From contig CAYRRA010000055.1 of NCBI GenBank assembly GCA_964426355.1, forward strand, positions 1 through 22,387: 22,387 nucleotides of DNA, read 5' to 3'. The translations under genes were made by a program, and so were the position numbers. This document shows, one piece after another, positions 14,735 to 21,879 of this stretch. Origin of the DNA: JAJFTV01 sp964426355 (GTDB taxonomy: Bacteria; Chloroflexota; Anaerolineae; Anaerolineales; Anaerolineaceae). How positions within the stretch are numbered: the first letter of the stretch is position 1; every line of letters begins with the position of its first letter. The notes under the pieces were generated by a model. It searched no databases. It was given only the letters and a program-made list of their open reading frames with translations, and was not told the origin of the DNA.

Positions 14735-15700
14735 ATGAGAAAGATTTCCATATCCATTTTTTTATTGATGCTGTTGGTGTTAACGTCCTGTAATTTACCT
14801 TCTAAGAATGCCACGCCCACCAATGCCGCTGATGCGATTTTGACCGCTGCAGCGCAGACTGTTGAAGTACAGCTAACGCGCGGTGTGAGCATGTCGACAC
14901 CCGGTCCAACACTCCCTGCTGACACAGCCATCCCACCAACACAGGCGGTTGCATCTACCAGCCAACCACAACCAACGCAACCCACGCAAACCCTTGCCCC
15001 CTCTCAGCCAAGCGCTACAGCGGCGGTGTGTGATCGGGCGGATTTTGTGGAAGACATTACCATACCAGATGGTACCATCATGGTTCCCGGTGAACAGTTT
15101 ACAAAAACCTGGCGGTTGAGAAACACCGGTACCTGCACCTGGACAACCGGCTATTCGATTGTTTTTGAGCGCGAAAACTTGATGGGGGCACCGACATCGG
15201 TTGCTCTACCCAAAACAGTTCAGCCCGGTGAGACGGTGGATGTTTCTGTGGTGATGACCGCACCAATTGCGACGGGCAAGTATTCTGGTCATTGGAAGTT
15301 GCGTAATGCAAATAACACCATTTTTGGCTTGGGTACAGCCGCCGATAAGTCGTTTTATGTGCAAATTGAAGTGGCAGCCGCAATCTTTGCTGTTACGGGT
15401 GTCTATGGCAGCGTGCAACCAGCTACTTTTGAAGGTGCATGCAGCCCGGCATCGCTCAAGTTTAAAGCGGATATCCGCGTCAATAAAGCGGGTACCATCA
15501 CCTATGTTTGGCGTTTCAGTAATGGCAGCGAGAGCGCAGTGTACAGCCTGACCTTCTCGGAGGCTGGAACCAAAACGGTGGAATATACGCGGGAATTCAC
15601 TGAACCGGCAGGCGAATATACCGGTTGGGCTGCCGTTTATATCGATGACCCCAATCATCAGGAATTCGGCAAGATAAACTACACATTGAAATGCCAATGA
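14735..15700 (+). CDS. Lipoprotein with NBR1-like Ig domain
   Basis: A 321-residue surface protein. A signal peptide (1-18) ends in the lipobox LTSC with lipidated Cys 19. A low-complexity linker rich in Thr, Pro, Gln and Ser follows (about 50-97), as expected for a spacer holding a domain off the membrane. Residues 98-212 match the NBR1 or four-tryptophan Ig-like domain: FTKTWRLRNTGTCTW (122-136), LPKTVQPGETVDV (158-170), GKYSGHWKLRN (181-191) and a closing FGLG. Two cysteines (99, 134) may bridge. The last 105 residues look like another beta-sandwich, ending in a possible Cys 236-Cys 320 pair. Such lipoproteins are common in Anaerolineae as I know them; their ligands are mostly unknown. I chose ATG 14735 over the adjacent GTG 14732 because AAGGAG (14724-14729) is better spaced from it. 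Confidence 0.88.
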   Translation: MRKISISIFLLMLLVLTSCNLPSKNATPTNAADAILTAAAQTVEVQLTRGVSMSTPGPTLPADTAIPPTQAVASTSQPQPTQPTQTLAPSQPSATAAVCDRADFVEDITIPDGTIMVPGEQFTKTWRLRNTGTCTWTTGYSIVFERENLMGAPTSVALPKTVQPGETVDVSVVMTAPIATGKYSGHWKLRNANNTIFGLGTAADKSFYVQIEVAAAIFAVTGVYGSVQPATFEGACSPASLKFKADIRVNKAGTITYVWRFSNGSESAVYSLTFSEAGTKTVEYTREFTEPAGEYTGWAAVYIDDPNHQEFGKINYTLKCQ

Positions 15701-15738
15701 TTTTTTTGTTTGATTGAATATGACTGCTTGTAAATAAC

Positions 15739-15789
15739 AACTTACAGCCAGGTGGGTGATTTCTTTGCTCTGCCTGGCTGTAAGTTTTA
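15739..15789 (+). terminator. Rho-independent terminator after pfkA-lipoprotein unit
   Basis: A perfect 14-base inverted repeat (15739-15752 with 15773-15786, left arm AACTTACAGCCAGG) has a 20-base loop and runs straight into TTTTATTAT. It is well placed to end the pfkA-lipoprotein transcript. Confidence 0.85.
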
Positions 15790-15970
15790 TTATCGCAAAT
15801 TCAGGTGTAAGGATTTTTCACCCAGTGCAATCGCATCTAAATTGGTTTTTTACAAATGAAATGAAAGATTTATCTTCTCCCCCCTGGGCAATCACAGCTT
15901 ATGTCAGACAACTGGAAAAACAACGATTTCACAATTTTATGTGATATTTCTTTTCTTTCCCCATCATTTT

Positions 15971-15979
15971 TGCTACAAT
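15971..15979 (+). promoter_or_regulatory. Predicted extended -10 promoter of HD-GYP gene
   Basis: TGCTACAAT is an extended -10 element about 193 bases before the chosen start. Upstream of it, 15790-15970 shows no feature I can support apart from AT-rich sequence. Transcription would begin near 15986. Confidence 0.5.
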
Positions 15980-16030
15980 ATTCTCAATAAGTAATCCTTC
16001 ATTGTTGGGAGAAAACCAAAGTTATCCAGG

Positions 16031-16084
16031 GGCAGTCTTTTTCATTGAAAAGACCGCCTGCTTGAAGACCTTCATTCTGAAGGT
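16031..16084 (+). promoter_or_regulatory. Structured leader of HD-GYP gene
   Basis: Two hairpins lie in the predicted 5' leader. The first pairs GGC-GTCTTTT with AAAAGAC-GCC around a 6-base loop, with one A.C mismatch (16031-16058). The second pairs ACCTTC with GAAGGT around a 5-base loop (16068-16084). I could not match the leader to a known cyclic-di-GMP riboswitch. The rest of the leader up to 16171 is unassigned. Confidence 0.35.
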
Positions 16085-16171
16085 GATGTGCTTTCTCCTT
16101 GCTGCATGGGGTGATTACTTCTTTTATTAATGACTTTCTTTACGAGAAAATGGATTTTCTTTGGAGAAACT

Positions 16172-19100
16172 GTGGAAGACAATCACCAAATCACAAAAAA
16201 TCGGAAAACCATCCGTTATGCAATTATTCAGACCATCACTCTGATGGTACTGGTGGGGGTGGGGGTGATTCTTCTTTTTCAACTTTGGACAAGAAATGTC
16301 CTCCAACAACAAACGACAATATTACAAAATGACCTGGTTAGAGATGTAACCGTTGCGCGGAACATGATCGACCCTGTCATCCAGGATATCCGCGATGGAG
16401 TTCTTACCCAGGAGCAGGGGGAGGAAGAAGCACGCGAAATTCTTCGTAGAATGGCTTATCCAAGCAAATACGAAGATGATTACATTTTCTTGGTGAAGTT
16501 CGACGGGATGGTTCTTGTGCAGCCTTTCAGCCCCGAAGCTGAAATGGTTAATGCCTGGGATATACTGGACGAACAGGGGAAGTATCCTATTCGCGATTTG
16601 TCTTATGCAGCCCAGGCAAACCCGGATGGCAGCTTTATTGAGTACAATTTTCTTTCAAAGATCACCGGTCTGGAGGAAGAAAAGCTCTCCTATATGATCA
16701 GCGTGCCTGAACTGGATGCCTTTATGGGCATTGGAACGTATACACGTGAAATATACGAGCGTGAAGAAGCGCTTGTCCGACAGGCAACTGCTATCACCAT
16801 TGGCACCATCTTGTTAATTTCAATTCCGATGCTGTTGGCACTTTATCGGGTGCGGAAACAGCATCGATTGACCGAAATTGAAATTCGCGAGCGCCATAAT
16901 GCTGAAAGATCGCTATTTTTCAGTGAGGAACGCCTAAAACTGGCGCTGGAGAGTTCCAATGAAGGATGGTGGGATTGGAACATAAAAGAGAATCGTGTTT
17001 TTTATAGCCCCCGTTTTTATGACCTCTTTGGTCTCTCACCAAATGAGGGGGGGATATCAATCTACGAAATCTTACAGTTTATCCACCCGCAAGACAAAGC
17101 GCGCGCTGAGGAGGACCTTACCCTGCATTTGCGGGGAGAAAGCCAGGATTATAGCAGCGAATACCGTCTTTTCGCAAAAGATGGAGGAGTGCGCTGGATT
17201 CGCAGCAGTGGCAAGGTGGTCGCGTTTGATGAAGGCTCACCCAGCCGTATGGTAGGAACTTTTGCAGATATCACCGAAACGAAGCAGGCTGCTCAAGCCA
17301 TTGTCGACTCCGAGGCAAGCCTGCGTTCGATCTTCAACAACACTTATGATGGGTTGCTGGTGCATAATGCTGCCGGCAAGATTTTCTCCTGCAATCAAAA
17401 AATGGGGGATTTCGTGGGGCTGCCCATGGATGGAATTATTAATACAAGTAATGTATTGGAAAGTGGCTGGCTCCATGCGGTAGAGGGAAGAGACATTGAG
17501 CAATTATGGGCAGGTGTGTTGGATGGCGAAACCATCACTTTTGAGGGGAAGGTCTATAACCATATAACACAAACTCATCTTGATGTCGAGATTACATCGG
17601 TACAGACAGAGTGGTTTGGTAAAAACGTTGTATTCTCTGTGATCCGAGATGTCAGCCAACAGAAAATGGCTGAATATGCGCTCATGTCCAGCCAGAAGAA
17701 ACTGCGGGATGTGGTTGATCAGCTTTATGAAGGGCTCATGCTTATCAGCGAAACTGGGCAGGTTTTGGAGTGGAACCCGGCAATGGAATACCTCACGGGT
17801 ATCCTGCACCAGGAAGCCGTTGGTAAGCAGATCAGCGAATTGCATTTGAATTTTTTCAATCATCTGCCAGACGCGGGGAAATATCATGAAATGCTGGAGA
17901 ACCTTTTTAAAGATGGCGATCTTTCTCAAAACTCCTGGATTTTCAACAAACCCTCTGAGTTCCATTTGCAGGGAAGCGATGGGCGTGAGAAAATTCTCAT
18001 GCAAACCGTATTCCCGGTGATTACAGAAAACGAGTTTCGTATCGGTGCCACTTTAGTGGATGTGACCGAACAAAAGCTGTTTGAAGCACGGATTCAGAAT
18101 GAGCTGGCTAAGATTGATGCACTGCGAAAGATTGATTCATCCATTGCATCTCACAAGCCGATTGACGAGACAGTTGAGGTGATTTTTGAACAGGTGAGAA
18201 AGATGCAAGATGTGGACGGCATCTGCCTGATGCTGATCGACGAGCAGACTAACACTTTGCAAAGGGCATACAGCACGGGGATTGAAAAGTTAATAGAAAA
18301 GTGCCCAATTTATCATATCGAACAAAATAGTTCTTTGGAGATTATTCGCTCCAAAGATCCGGTCTGGTATCATGTTTCCAACAAACCAGAAAAGCACAGT
18401 CTTTGCCGTTGCGCACAAGATTGCGGCTTTGAGACATTTGTAGCTGTACCCTTGCAAGCTGAGGAAAAACCAATTGGTTTACTGGAAGTGTTTTTTAGGG
18501 AGAAATTCACACCTGGCAAGGACTGGTTGGATTATTTTGTCACGCTGGCAGGTCAGACGGCGATTGCTCTTGATTCGCAACGTTTGTATACGGGCTTGCA
18601 GTCAACTAACCAGGCATTGATAAAATCTTATGAGTCGACCATTGCAGGGTGGTCAAAGGCACTGGAATTGAAAGATAAAGAAACCAAAGGTCATAGCGAT
18701 CGGGTGATGCACCTGGCTTGTGACCTGGCACGGAAGATGGGGTTTACCGATGAGCAAATGCGGCACTTTCGTTATGGTGTCTTTTTGCACGATATCGGCA
18801 AAATGGGTATTCCTGACTCGATTTTACTCAAGCCGGGTCCGCTTTCTGAAGAAGAATGGGCGGTCATGCGCCAGCATCCTGTACATGCCTATCAACTTTT
18901 ACATGGCATTGAGTATCTTGAGCTTTCCCTGGAGATTCCTTATGGGCATCATGAGCGTTGGGATGGGAGCGGTTACCCGCAGGGGTTAAAAGGAGAGGCA
19001 ATCCCCCTTGGTGCGCGTATCTTCATGGTGGTGGATGTTTGGGATGCGCTGACCTCTGACCGTCCATACCGCAAGGCATTATCGGATAAAGAATCATTAC

Positions 19101-19177
19101 AGTACCTGGTTGAGAATGCCGGCAAACTTTTTGATCCTGAAGTGGTGAAGAAATTTGTTGAGTTGATAAGCCTGTAG
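16172..19177 (+). CDS. Cache-PAS-PAS-PAS-GAF-HD-GYP signalling protein, predicted cyclic-di-GMP phosphodiesterase
   Basis: A 1001-residue membrane sensor. TM1 (about 18-38) and TM2 (about 206-226) flank an extracellular single Cache domain (about 45-200, with DDYIFLVKFDG and GIGTYTREI). Three PAS domains follow (about 255-370, 378-500, 505-635), then GAF (about 645-805) and HD-GYP (about 815-1001). The output site is complete: HDIGK (873-877) and HHERWDGSGYP (926-936), the residues that bind metals and hydrolyse cyclic-di-GMP. Loss of the second messenger would favour motility over attachment. The GAF domain has a tight cysteine group, CRCAQDC (745-751), plus Cys 711. I chose GTG 16172, preceded by TTGGAG six bases away, over ATG 16130, which has no ribosome-binding sequence and adds 14 residues; 16130 remains possible. 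A duplicated flank, an assembly gap and terminators follow the stop. Confidence 0.92.
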   Translation: MEDNHQITKNRKTIRYAIIQTITLMVLVGVGVILLFQLWTRNVLQQQTTILQNDLVRDVTVARNMIDPVIQDIRDGVLTQEQGEEEAREILRRMAYPSKYEDDYIFLVKFDGMVLVQPFSPEAEMVNAWDILDEQGKYPIRDLSYAAQANPDGSFIEYNFLSKITGLEEEKLSYMISVPELDAFMGIGTYTREIYEREEALVRQATAITIGTILLISIPMLLALYRVRKQHRLTEIEIRERHNAERSLFFSEERLKLALESSNEGWWDWNIKENRVFYSPRFYDLFGLSPNEGGISIYEILQFIHPQDKARAEEDLTLHLRGESQDYSSEYRLFAKDGGVRWIRSSGKVVAFDEGSPSRMVGTFADITETKQAAQAIVDSEASLRSIFNNTYDGLLVHNAAGKIFSCNQKMGDFVGLPMDGIINTSNVLESGWLHAVEGRDIEQLWAGVLDGETITFEGKVYNHITQTHLDVEITSVQTEWFGKNVVFSVIRDVSQQKMAEYALMSSQKKLRDVVDQLYEGLMLISETGQVLEWNPAMEYLTGILHQEAVGKQISELHLNFFNHLPDAGKYHEMLENLFKDGDLSQNSWIFNKPSEFHLQGSDGREKILMQTVFPVITENEFRIGATLVDVTEQKLFEARIQNELAKIDALRKIDSSIASHKPIDETVEVIFEQVRKMQDVDGICLMLIDEQTNTLQRAYSTGIEKLIEKCPIYHIEQNSSLEIIRSKDPVWYHVSNKPEKHSLCRCAQDCGFETFVAVPLQAEEKPIGLLEVFFREKFTPGKDWLDYFVTLAGQTAIALDSQRLYTGLQSTNQALIKSYESTIAGWSKALELKDKETKGHSDRVMHLACDLARKMGFTDEQMRHFRYGVFLHDIGKMGIPDSILLKPGPLSEEEWAVMRQHPVHAYQLLHGIEYLELSLEIPYGHHERWDGSGYPQGLKGEAIPLGARIFMVVDVWDALTSDRPYRKALSDKESLQYLVENAGKLFDPEVVKKFVELISL

Positions 19178-19184
19178 CCTGCAC

Positions 19185-19239
19185 AAGGCGATCAAGTTCA
19201 GGAACCTGATATCTTTGCTGCTGCGCCAGGGCTCGGTTC
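19185..19239 (+). repeat. 55-base flank, left of gap
   Basis: Identical to 19340-19394 over all 55 bases, abutting the N run. It includes an imperfect hairpin (19191-19210: ATCA, GTTC, GAAC, TGAT arms with one A.C mismatch) and the start of the repeat core. It is most likely the same locus assembled twice. Confidence 0.9.
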
Positions 19240-19339
19240 NNNNNNNNNNNNNNNNNNNNNNNNNNNNNNNNNNNNNNNNNNNNNNNNNNNNNNNNNNNNN
19301 NNNNNNNNNNNNNNNNNNNNNNNNNNNNNNNNNNNNNNN
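19240..19339. other. Assembly gap of 100 N
   Basis: Exactly 100 undetermined bases, a standard filler for a scaffold join of unknown length. The flanks overlap by 55 identical bases, so real missing sequence may be none. Confidence 0.98.
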
Positions 19340-19394
19340 AAGGCGATCAAGTTCAGGAACCTGATATCTTTGCTGCTGCGCCAGGGCTCGGTTC
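19340..19394 (+). repeat. 55-base flank, right of gap
   Basis: Second copy of 19185-19239. It ends at GGTTC, exactly where the next base differs between the two repeat copies in this window (A here, G after dnaE). Confidence 0.9.
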
Positions 19395-19411
19395 AGAGAA
19401 CCTTGCGAGCC
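19370..19411 (+). repeat. Interspersed hairpin repeat, copy B
   Basis: Partner of 13532-13573, with seven transitions. The hairpin is GGCTC-GGTTC, loop AGA, GAACC, TTGC, GAGCC (19385-19411), one base pair longer than in copy A because of an A to G change opposite the same C. Confidence 0.65.
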
Positions 19412-19440
19412 ACCAAGGAACCTCGCGAGGGAGTTTTTTT
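19401..19440 (+). terminator. Terminator overlapping repeat copy B
   Basis: CCTTGCGAG (19401-19409) pairs with CTCGCGAGG (19422-19430) with one G.U pair; GAG and T7 (19434-19440) follow. The left arm is also part of the preceding hairpin, so only one fold can form at a time, as in attenuators. It lies after the HD-GYP gene. Confidence 0.6.
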
Positions 19441-19445
19441 ATCAC

Positions 19446-19478
19446 AGAGGCTGCCCCATTTTTGGGCAGCCTCTTTTT
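19446..19478 (+). terminator. Strong terminator, second after HD-GYP gene
   Basis: AGAGGCTGCCC (19446-19456) pairs perfectly with GGGCAGCCTCT (19464-19474), with a 7-base loop and a T-run to 19478. It directly follows the repeat's own terminator, which suggests the repeat was inserted before an older terminator. It may also slow transcripts from lysS on the other strand. Confidence 0.85.
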
Positions 19479-19533
19479 CTGTCATTTTGGAGGAGAAACA
19501 TCTCACTCCCGATTTTGCAGTACTGATAGCGGC

Positions 19534-21048
19534 TCAATCTTCGCGTTCACGCAGATGCGGGAAGAGCAGGACCTCGCGGATGGTATGTTTGTCGGTGAGG
19601 AGCATGGTCAGCCGGTCGATGCCCATGCCGAAACCGCCGTTGGGCGGCATGCCATATTTGAGCGCCTGTAGATAATCTTCATCCATGGGGTGACGCTCTT
19701 CATCGCCTTCCGAATAATCATGACCCATTTCCAAAAAGCGTGCTTCCTGGTCGAGCGGGTCGTTCAGTTCGGTGAAGGCATTGCATAACTCCATTCCGCC
19801 AATAAAGCCCTCGAAGCGTTCCACGGTGGTGGGGTCGCCGGGTTTGCTCTTCGCCAGCGGCGAGATATCGCGCGGGTAGTCGTACAGGAAGGTGGGTTGA
19901 ATGAACGTGGGCTCCAGGAAGTCACCCAGCAAACCGTCGATTAGTTTGCCGCGCGGGGTATCCGGCTTGACGGGCAGCCCTTTGGCGCGCATGGCATCCG
20001 CCAGGCTTTCGGCGGTGGGGTGTGCCTGCAGGTCGATACCGGTCACGTCGATCAACCCCTGGCGGAGGTCAACCCTTTTCCAGGGTGGGTTCACATCGAT
20101 TTGCTGCCCGTTGAAGGTGAAAACGCGCGTGCCCAGTACCTGGTCGCAAACATGGCAGATCATTTCTTCGGTCAACTGCATCACTTTTTGATAATCGGCG
20201 TATGCCCAGTAGAACTCAAGCTGGGTGAACTCGGGATTGTGCTTGTATGAGACACCTTCATTGCGAAAATCGCGCCCGATTTCATATACGCCATCGTACA
20301 TGCCTACCAGCAGCCGTTTTAGATAGAGCTCAAAGGAAATACGCAGAAAGAGGTCTTGCTTGAGCTGGTTGTGGTAGGTGGTAAACGGTTTGGCTGCTGC
20401 ACCGCCGTAGATAGGCTGCAAGATAGGCGTCTCAACTTCCAGGAAACCGCGTTCATCAAAGAAGTTGCGCAGGGTGCGCAGGATGGCAGCACGCGTGCGG
20501 AAAATCTCGCGCACATCCGGGTTGACTGCCAGGTCTGCGTAACGCTGGCGGTAGCGCAGTTCGGGGTCGGTAAGAGTGGCATGGCGTACCACCTGCCCAT
20601 CGACGACTTCATCTTTGGCAGCCGGCAGCGGTGTGATGGCTTTTGCAAGGATGCGCAGAGATTTGGTCAGCAGGCTTATTTCACCTGTTTTGGTGCGCAT
20701 TAAGGTACCTGAAGCCTCAACGAAATCGCCTAAATCAAAATATTCGTTGAAGTTTTTCATCCCTTCTTCACCCAGGTCATTCAGACGCAAGAAGAGCTGA
20801 AGGCGCCCATCGGCATCTTCGATATGTGCGAAGATGATTTTTCCCATCGACCGGATGGCGCGCAATCGACCGGCGAGCGTGGCTTCAATCTCCTCGGAAC
20901 TGGCAGCAGCTTCGGCTTTTTCCAACACCTGGCGCGCCTGTTGAGTGGTGTGTGTCCGCCGGGCACGGGTGGGGTAGGGCTCCATGCCCTGCTCGCGCAT
21001 TTGATGAATTTTATTAACCCGGTTTTGTTCTAATTCTGAAAATTGCAT
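19534..21048 (-). CDS. lysS: Lysyl-tRNA synthetase, class II
   Basis: A 504-residue cytoplasmic enzyme that charges tRNA-Lys with lysine using ATP. An N-terminal OB-fold anticodon-binding domain (about 55-140, with GRLRAIRSMGKIIFAHI) precedes the class II catalytic core. Motif 1 lies around LEVETPIL (203-210), motif 2 around FRNEGVSYKHNPEFTQLEFY (261-280), and motif 3 is GGFGMGIDRLTMLL (471-484). The lysine-site phrase GGMELCNAFTELNDP (417-431) is intact. Length is normal for bacterial LysS. GAGGTGA lies about 5 bases before the ATG at 21048. It is downstream of greA on the same strand, an order seen in other bacteria, but a terminator and a TATAAT stand between them, so it may be expressed independently. 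Confidence 0.97.
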   Translation of the reverse strand: MQFSELEQNRVNKIHQMREQGMEPYPTRARRTHTTQQARQVLEKAEAAASSEEIEATLAGRLRAIRSMGKIIFAHIEDADGRLQLFLRLNDLGEEGMKNFNEYFDLGDFVEASGTLMRTKTGEISLLTKSLRILAKAITPLPAAKDEVVDGQVVRHATLTDPELRYRQRYADLAVNPDVREIFRTRAAILRTLRNFFDERGFLEVETPILQPIYGGAAAKPFTTYHNQLKQDLFLRISFELYLKRLLVGMYDGVYEIGRDFRNEGVSYKHNPEFTQLEFYWAYADYQKVMQLTEEMICHVCDQVLGTRVFTFNGQQIDVNPPWKRVDLRQGLIDVTGIDLQAHPTAESLADAMRAKGLPVKPDTPRGKLIDGLLGDFLEPTFIQPTFLYDYPRDISPLAKSKPGDPTTVERFEGFIGGMELCNAFTELNDPLDQEARFLEMGHDYSEGDEERHPMDEDYLQALKYGMPPNGGFGMGIDRLTMLLTDKHTIREVLLFPHLRERED

Positions 21049-21071
21049 GCTTTCACCTCGACTAAAGAGCC

Positions 21072-21077
21072 ATTATA
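21072..21077 (-). promoter_or_regulatory. Possible -10 box of lysS
   Basis: TATAAT on the minus strand lies 23 bases before the lysS start and directly after the greA terminator. The -35 position falls inside the terminator stem and is not consensus. Confidence 0.35.
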
Positions 21078-21081
21078 AATC

Positions 21082-21114
21082 AAAAACGCCCCGACCGCGT
21101 GATTGGTCGGGGCG
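21082..21114 (-). terminator. Rho-independent terminator after greA
   Basis: On the minus strand a perfect 10-base GC-rich stem (21105-21114 with 21087-21096, CGCCCCGACC) with an 8-base loop is followed by TTTTTG. It ends the greA transcript 22 bases after the stop. Confidence 0.9.
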
Positions 21115-21135
21115 CAAATAAATATAGCCCCTGAG

Positions 21136-21603
21136 TTATTCGATTTTCAATACTTCAATTTCATACGCACCTTCTGGCGCGTTAATCTTTACTTTGTCAC
21201 CGACCTTGTGCCCAAGCACGGCTTTGCCGATGGGTGATTCGTAGGAAATATAACCCTGGCTGGGATTTGCTTCTGCCGGACCGACGATGCGATAAACCTC
21301 TTCTTCTGGATAACCGACTTCGCTGACGGTCACGGTCGAGCCGATATCAATGGTGTCGCTGGGTTTGGCGTCTTCTTCGATGACTCTGGCAGTTGCCAGG
21401 AGGTATTGTAATTCTTTAATGCGACCTTCGGTGAAGGATTGCTCACGCTTGGCGGCTTCATACTCGGCGTTATCAATTAGATCACCGCCTTCCATAGCTT
21501 CGTGTAAGCGCACTGCGATTTCTTCGCGTTTCTCATCGCGAAGATAGTCCAGTTCCTCCTGTAGTTTTTTGTAACCCTCTTTTGTTAAAAATGTTGTTGA
21601 CAT
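21136..21603 (-). CDS. greA: Transcription elongation factor GreA
   Basis: A 155-residue cytoplasmic factor that enters the RNA polymerase secondary channel and stimulates cleavage of backtracked RNA. The N-terminal antiparallel coiled coil (about 10-75) carries the acidic tip region GGDLIDNAEY (39-48), including the conserved Asp-Asn-Glu that acts at the polymerase active site. A C-terminal FKBP-like domain (about 83-155) contains SYESPIGKAVLGHKVGD. Length matches the family (about 158). I chose the ATG at 21603, with AGGAG just upstream, over one at 21651; the extra 16 residues are not family sequence. It lies between the Fur-family gene and lysS, has its own terminator, and has a candidate promoter about 180 bases upstream overlapped by a palindrome. 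Confidence 0.96.
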   Translation of the reverse strand: MSTTFLTKEGYKKLQEELDYLRDEKREEIAVRLHEAMEGGDLIDNAEYEAAKREQSFTEGRIKELQYLLATARVIEEDAKPSDTIDIGSTVTVSEVGYPEEEVYRIVGPAEANPSQGYISYESPIGKAVLGHKVGDKVKINAPEGAYEIEVLKIE

Positions 21604-21780
21604 GGTCTCCTCTTTCAACTTTACTTGCACTTCAGATAGATAGCAAAACAAGCATCCAGGTAAAACAAATCAACGGGTAAGATTAGTATCTGGGAGTGCA
21701 CGGAAGAAAGAAAAACCACTCCAATTGGAGCGATTTGTGTTTTTTAATGAATTTCCTCTTGGAGATATCCCGTTGCTACG

Positions 21781-21811
21781 GTATGATATCATACTCCACA
21801 AGGTAACGCAA
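21781..21811 (-). promoter_or_regulatory. Predicted greA promoter with overlapping palindromic operator
   Basis: On the minus strand TTGCGT (21806-21811) and TATCAT (21783-21788) are 17 bases apart. GTATGATATCATAC (21781-21794), a perfect 14-base palindrome, covers the -10 box. A bound dimeric regulator would block polymerase. The leader to greA would be about 170 bases. Confidence 0.45.
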
Positions 21812-21844
21812 GTATTTTTGATCGGAAATAGTTAAAATAACAAG

Positions 21845-21875
21845 AAAAATGCGTCATTTCGGCAGAAATAGCGCG
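21845..21875 (-). terminator. Rho-independent terminator after Fur-family gene
   Basis: An imperfect stem (21850-21860 with 21865-21875, one mismatch and two wobble pairs, 4-base loop) is followed on the minus strand by TTTTT (21845-21849). It begins four bases after the stop codon of the regulator gene. Confidence 0.65.
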
Positions 21876-21879
21876 CTTT

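Larger units (their letters stand above)
19178..19533. other. HD-GYP-lysS convergent region with assembly gap
   Basis: No gene is present. The region holds a 55-base sequence duplicated on both sides of 100 N, a second copy of the hairpin repeat with its terminator, and a further strong terminator. If the two 55-base copies are one, the true spacer is about 155 bases shorter. Bases 19479-19533 show nothing I can assign. Confidence 0.7.

Noticed and set aside
16031..16084. Cyclic-di-GMP (GEMM) riboswitch before the HD-GYP gene
   Set aside because: The conserved core sequences and tetraloop-receptor pattern of known classes were not found.
19240..19339. True tandem duplication or mobile element hidden in the gap
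   Set aside because: Exact 55-base flanks with 100 N are better explained by a k-mer overlap at a scaffold join.
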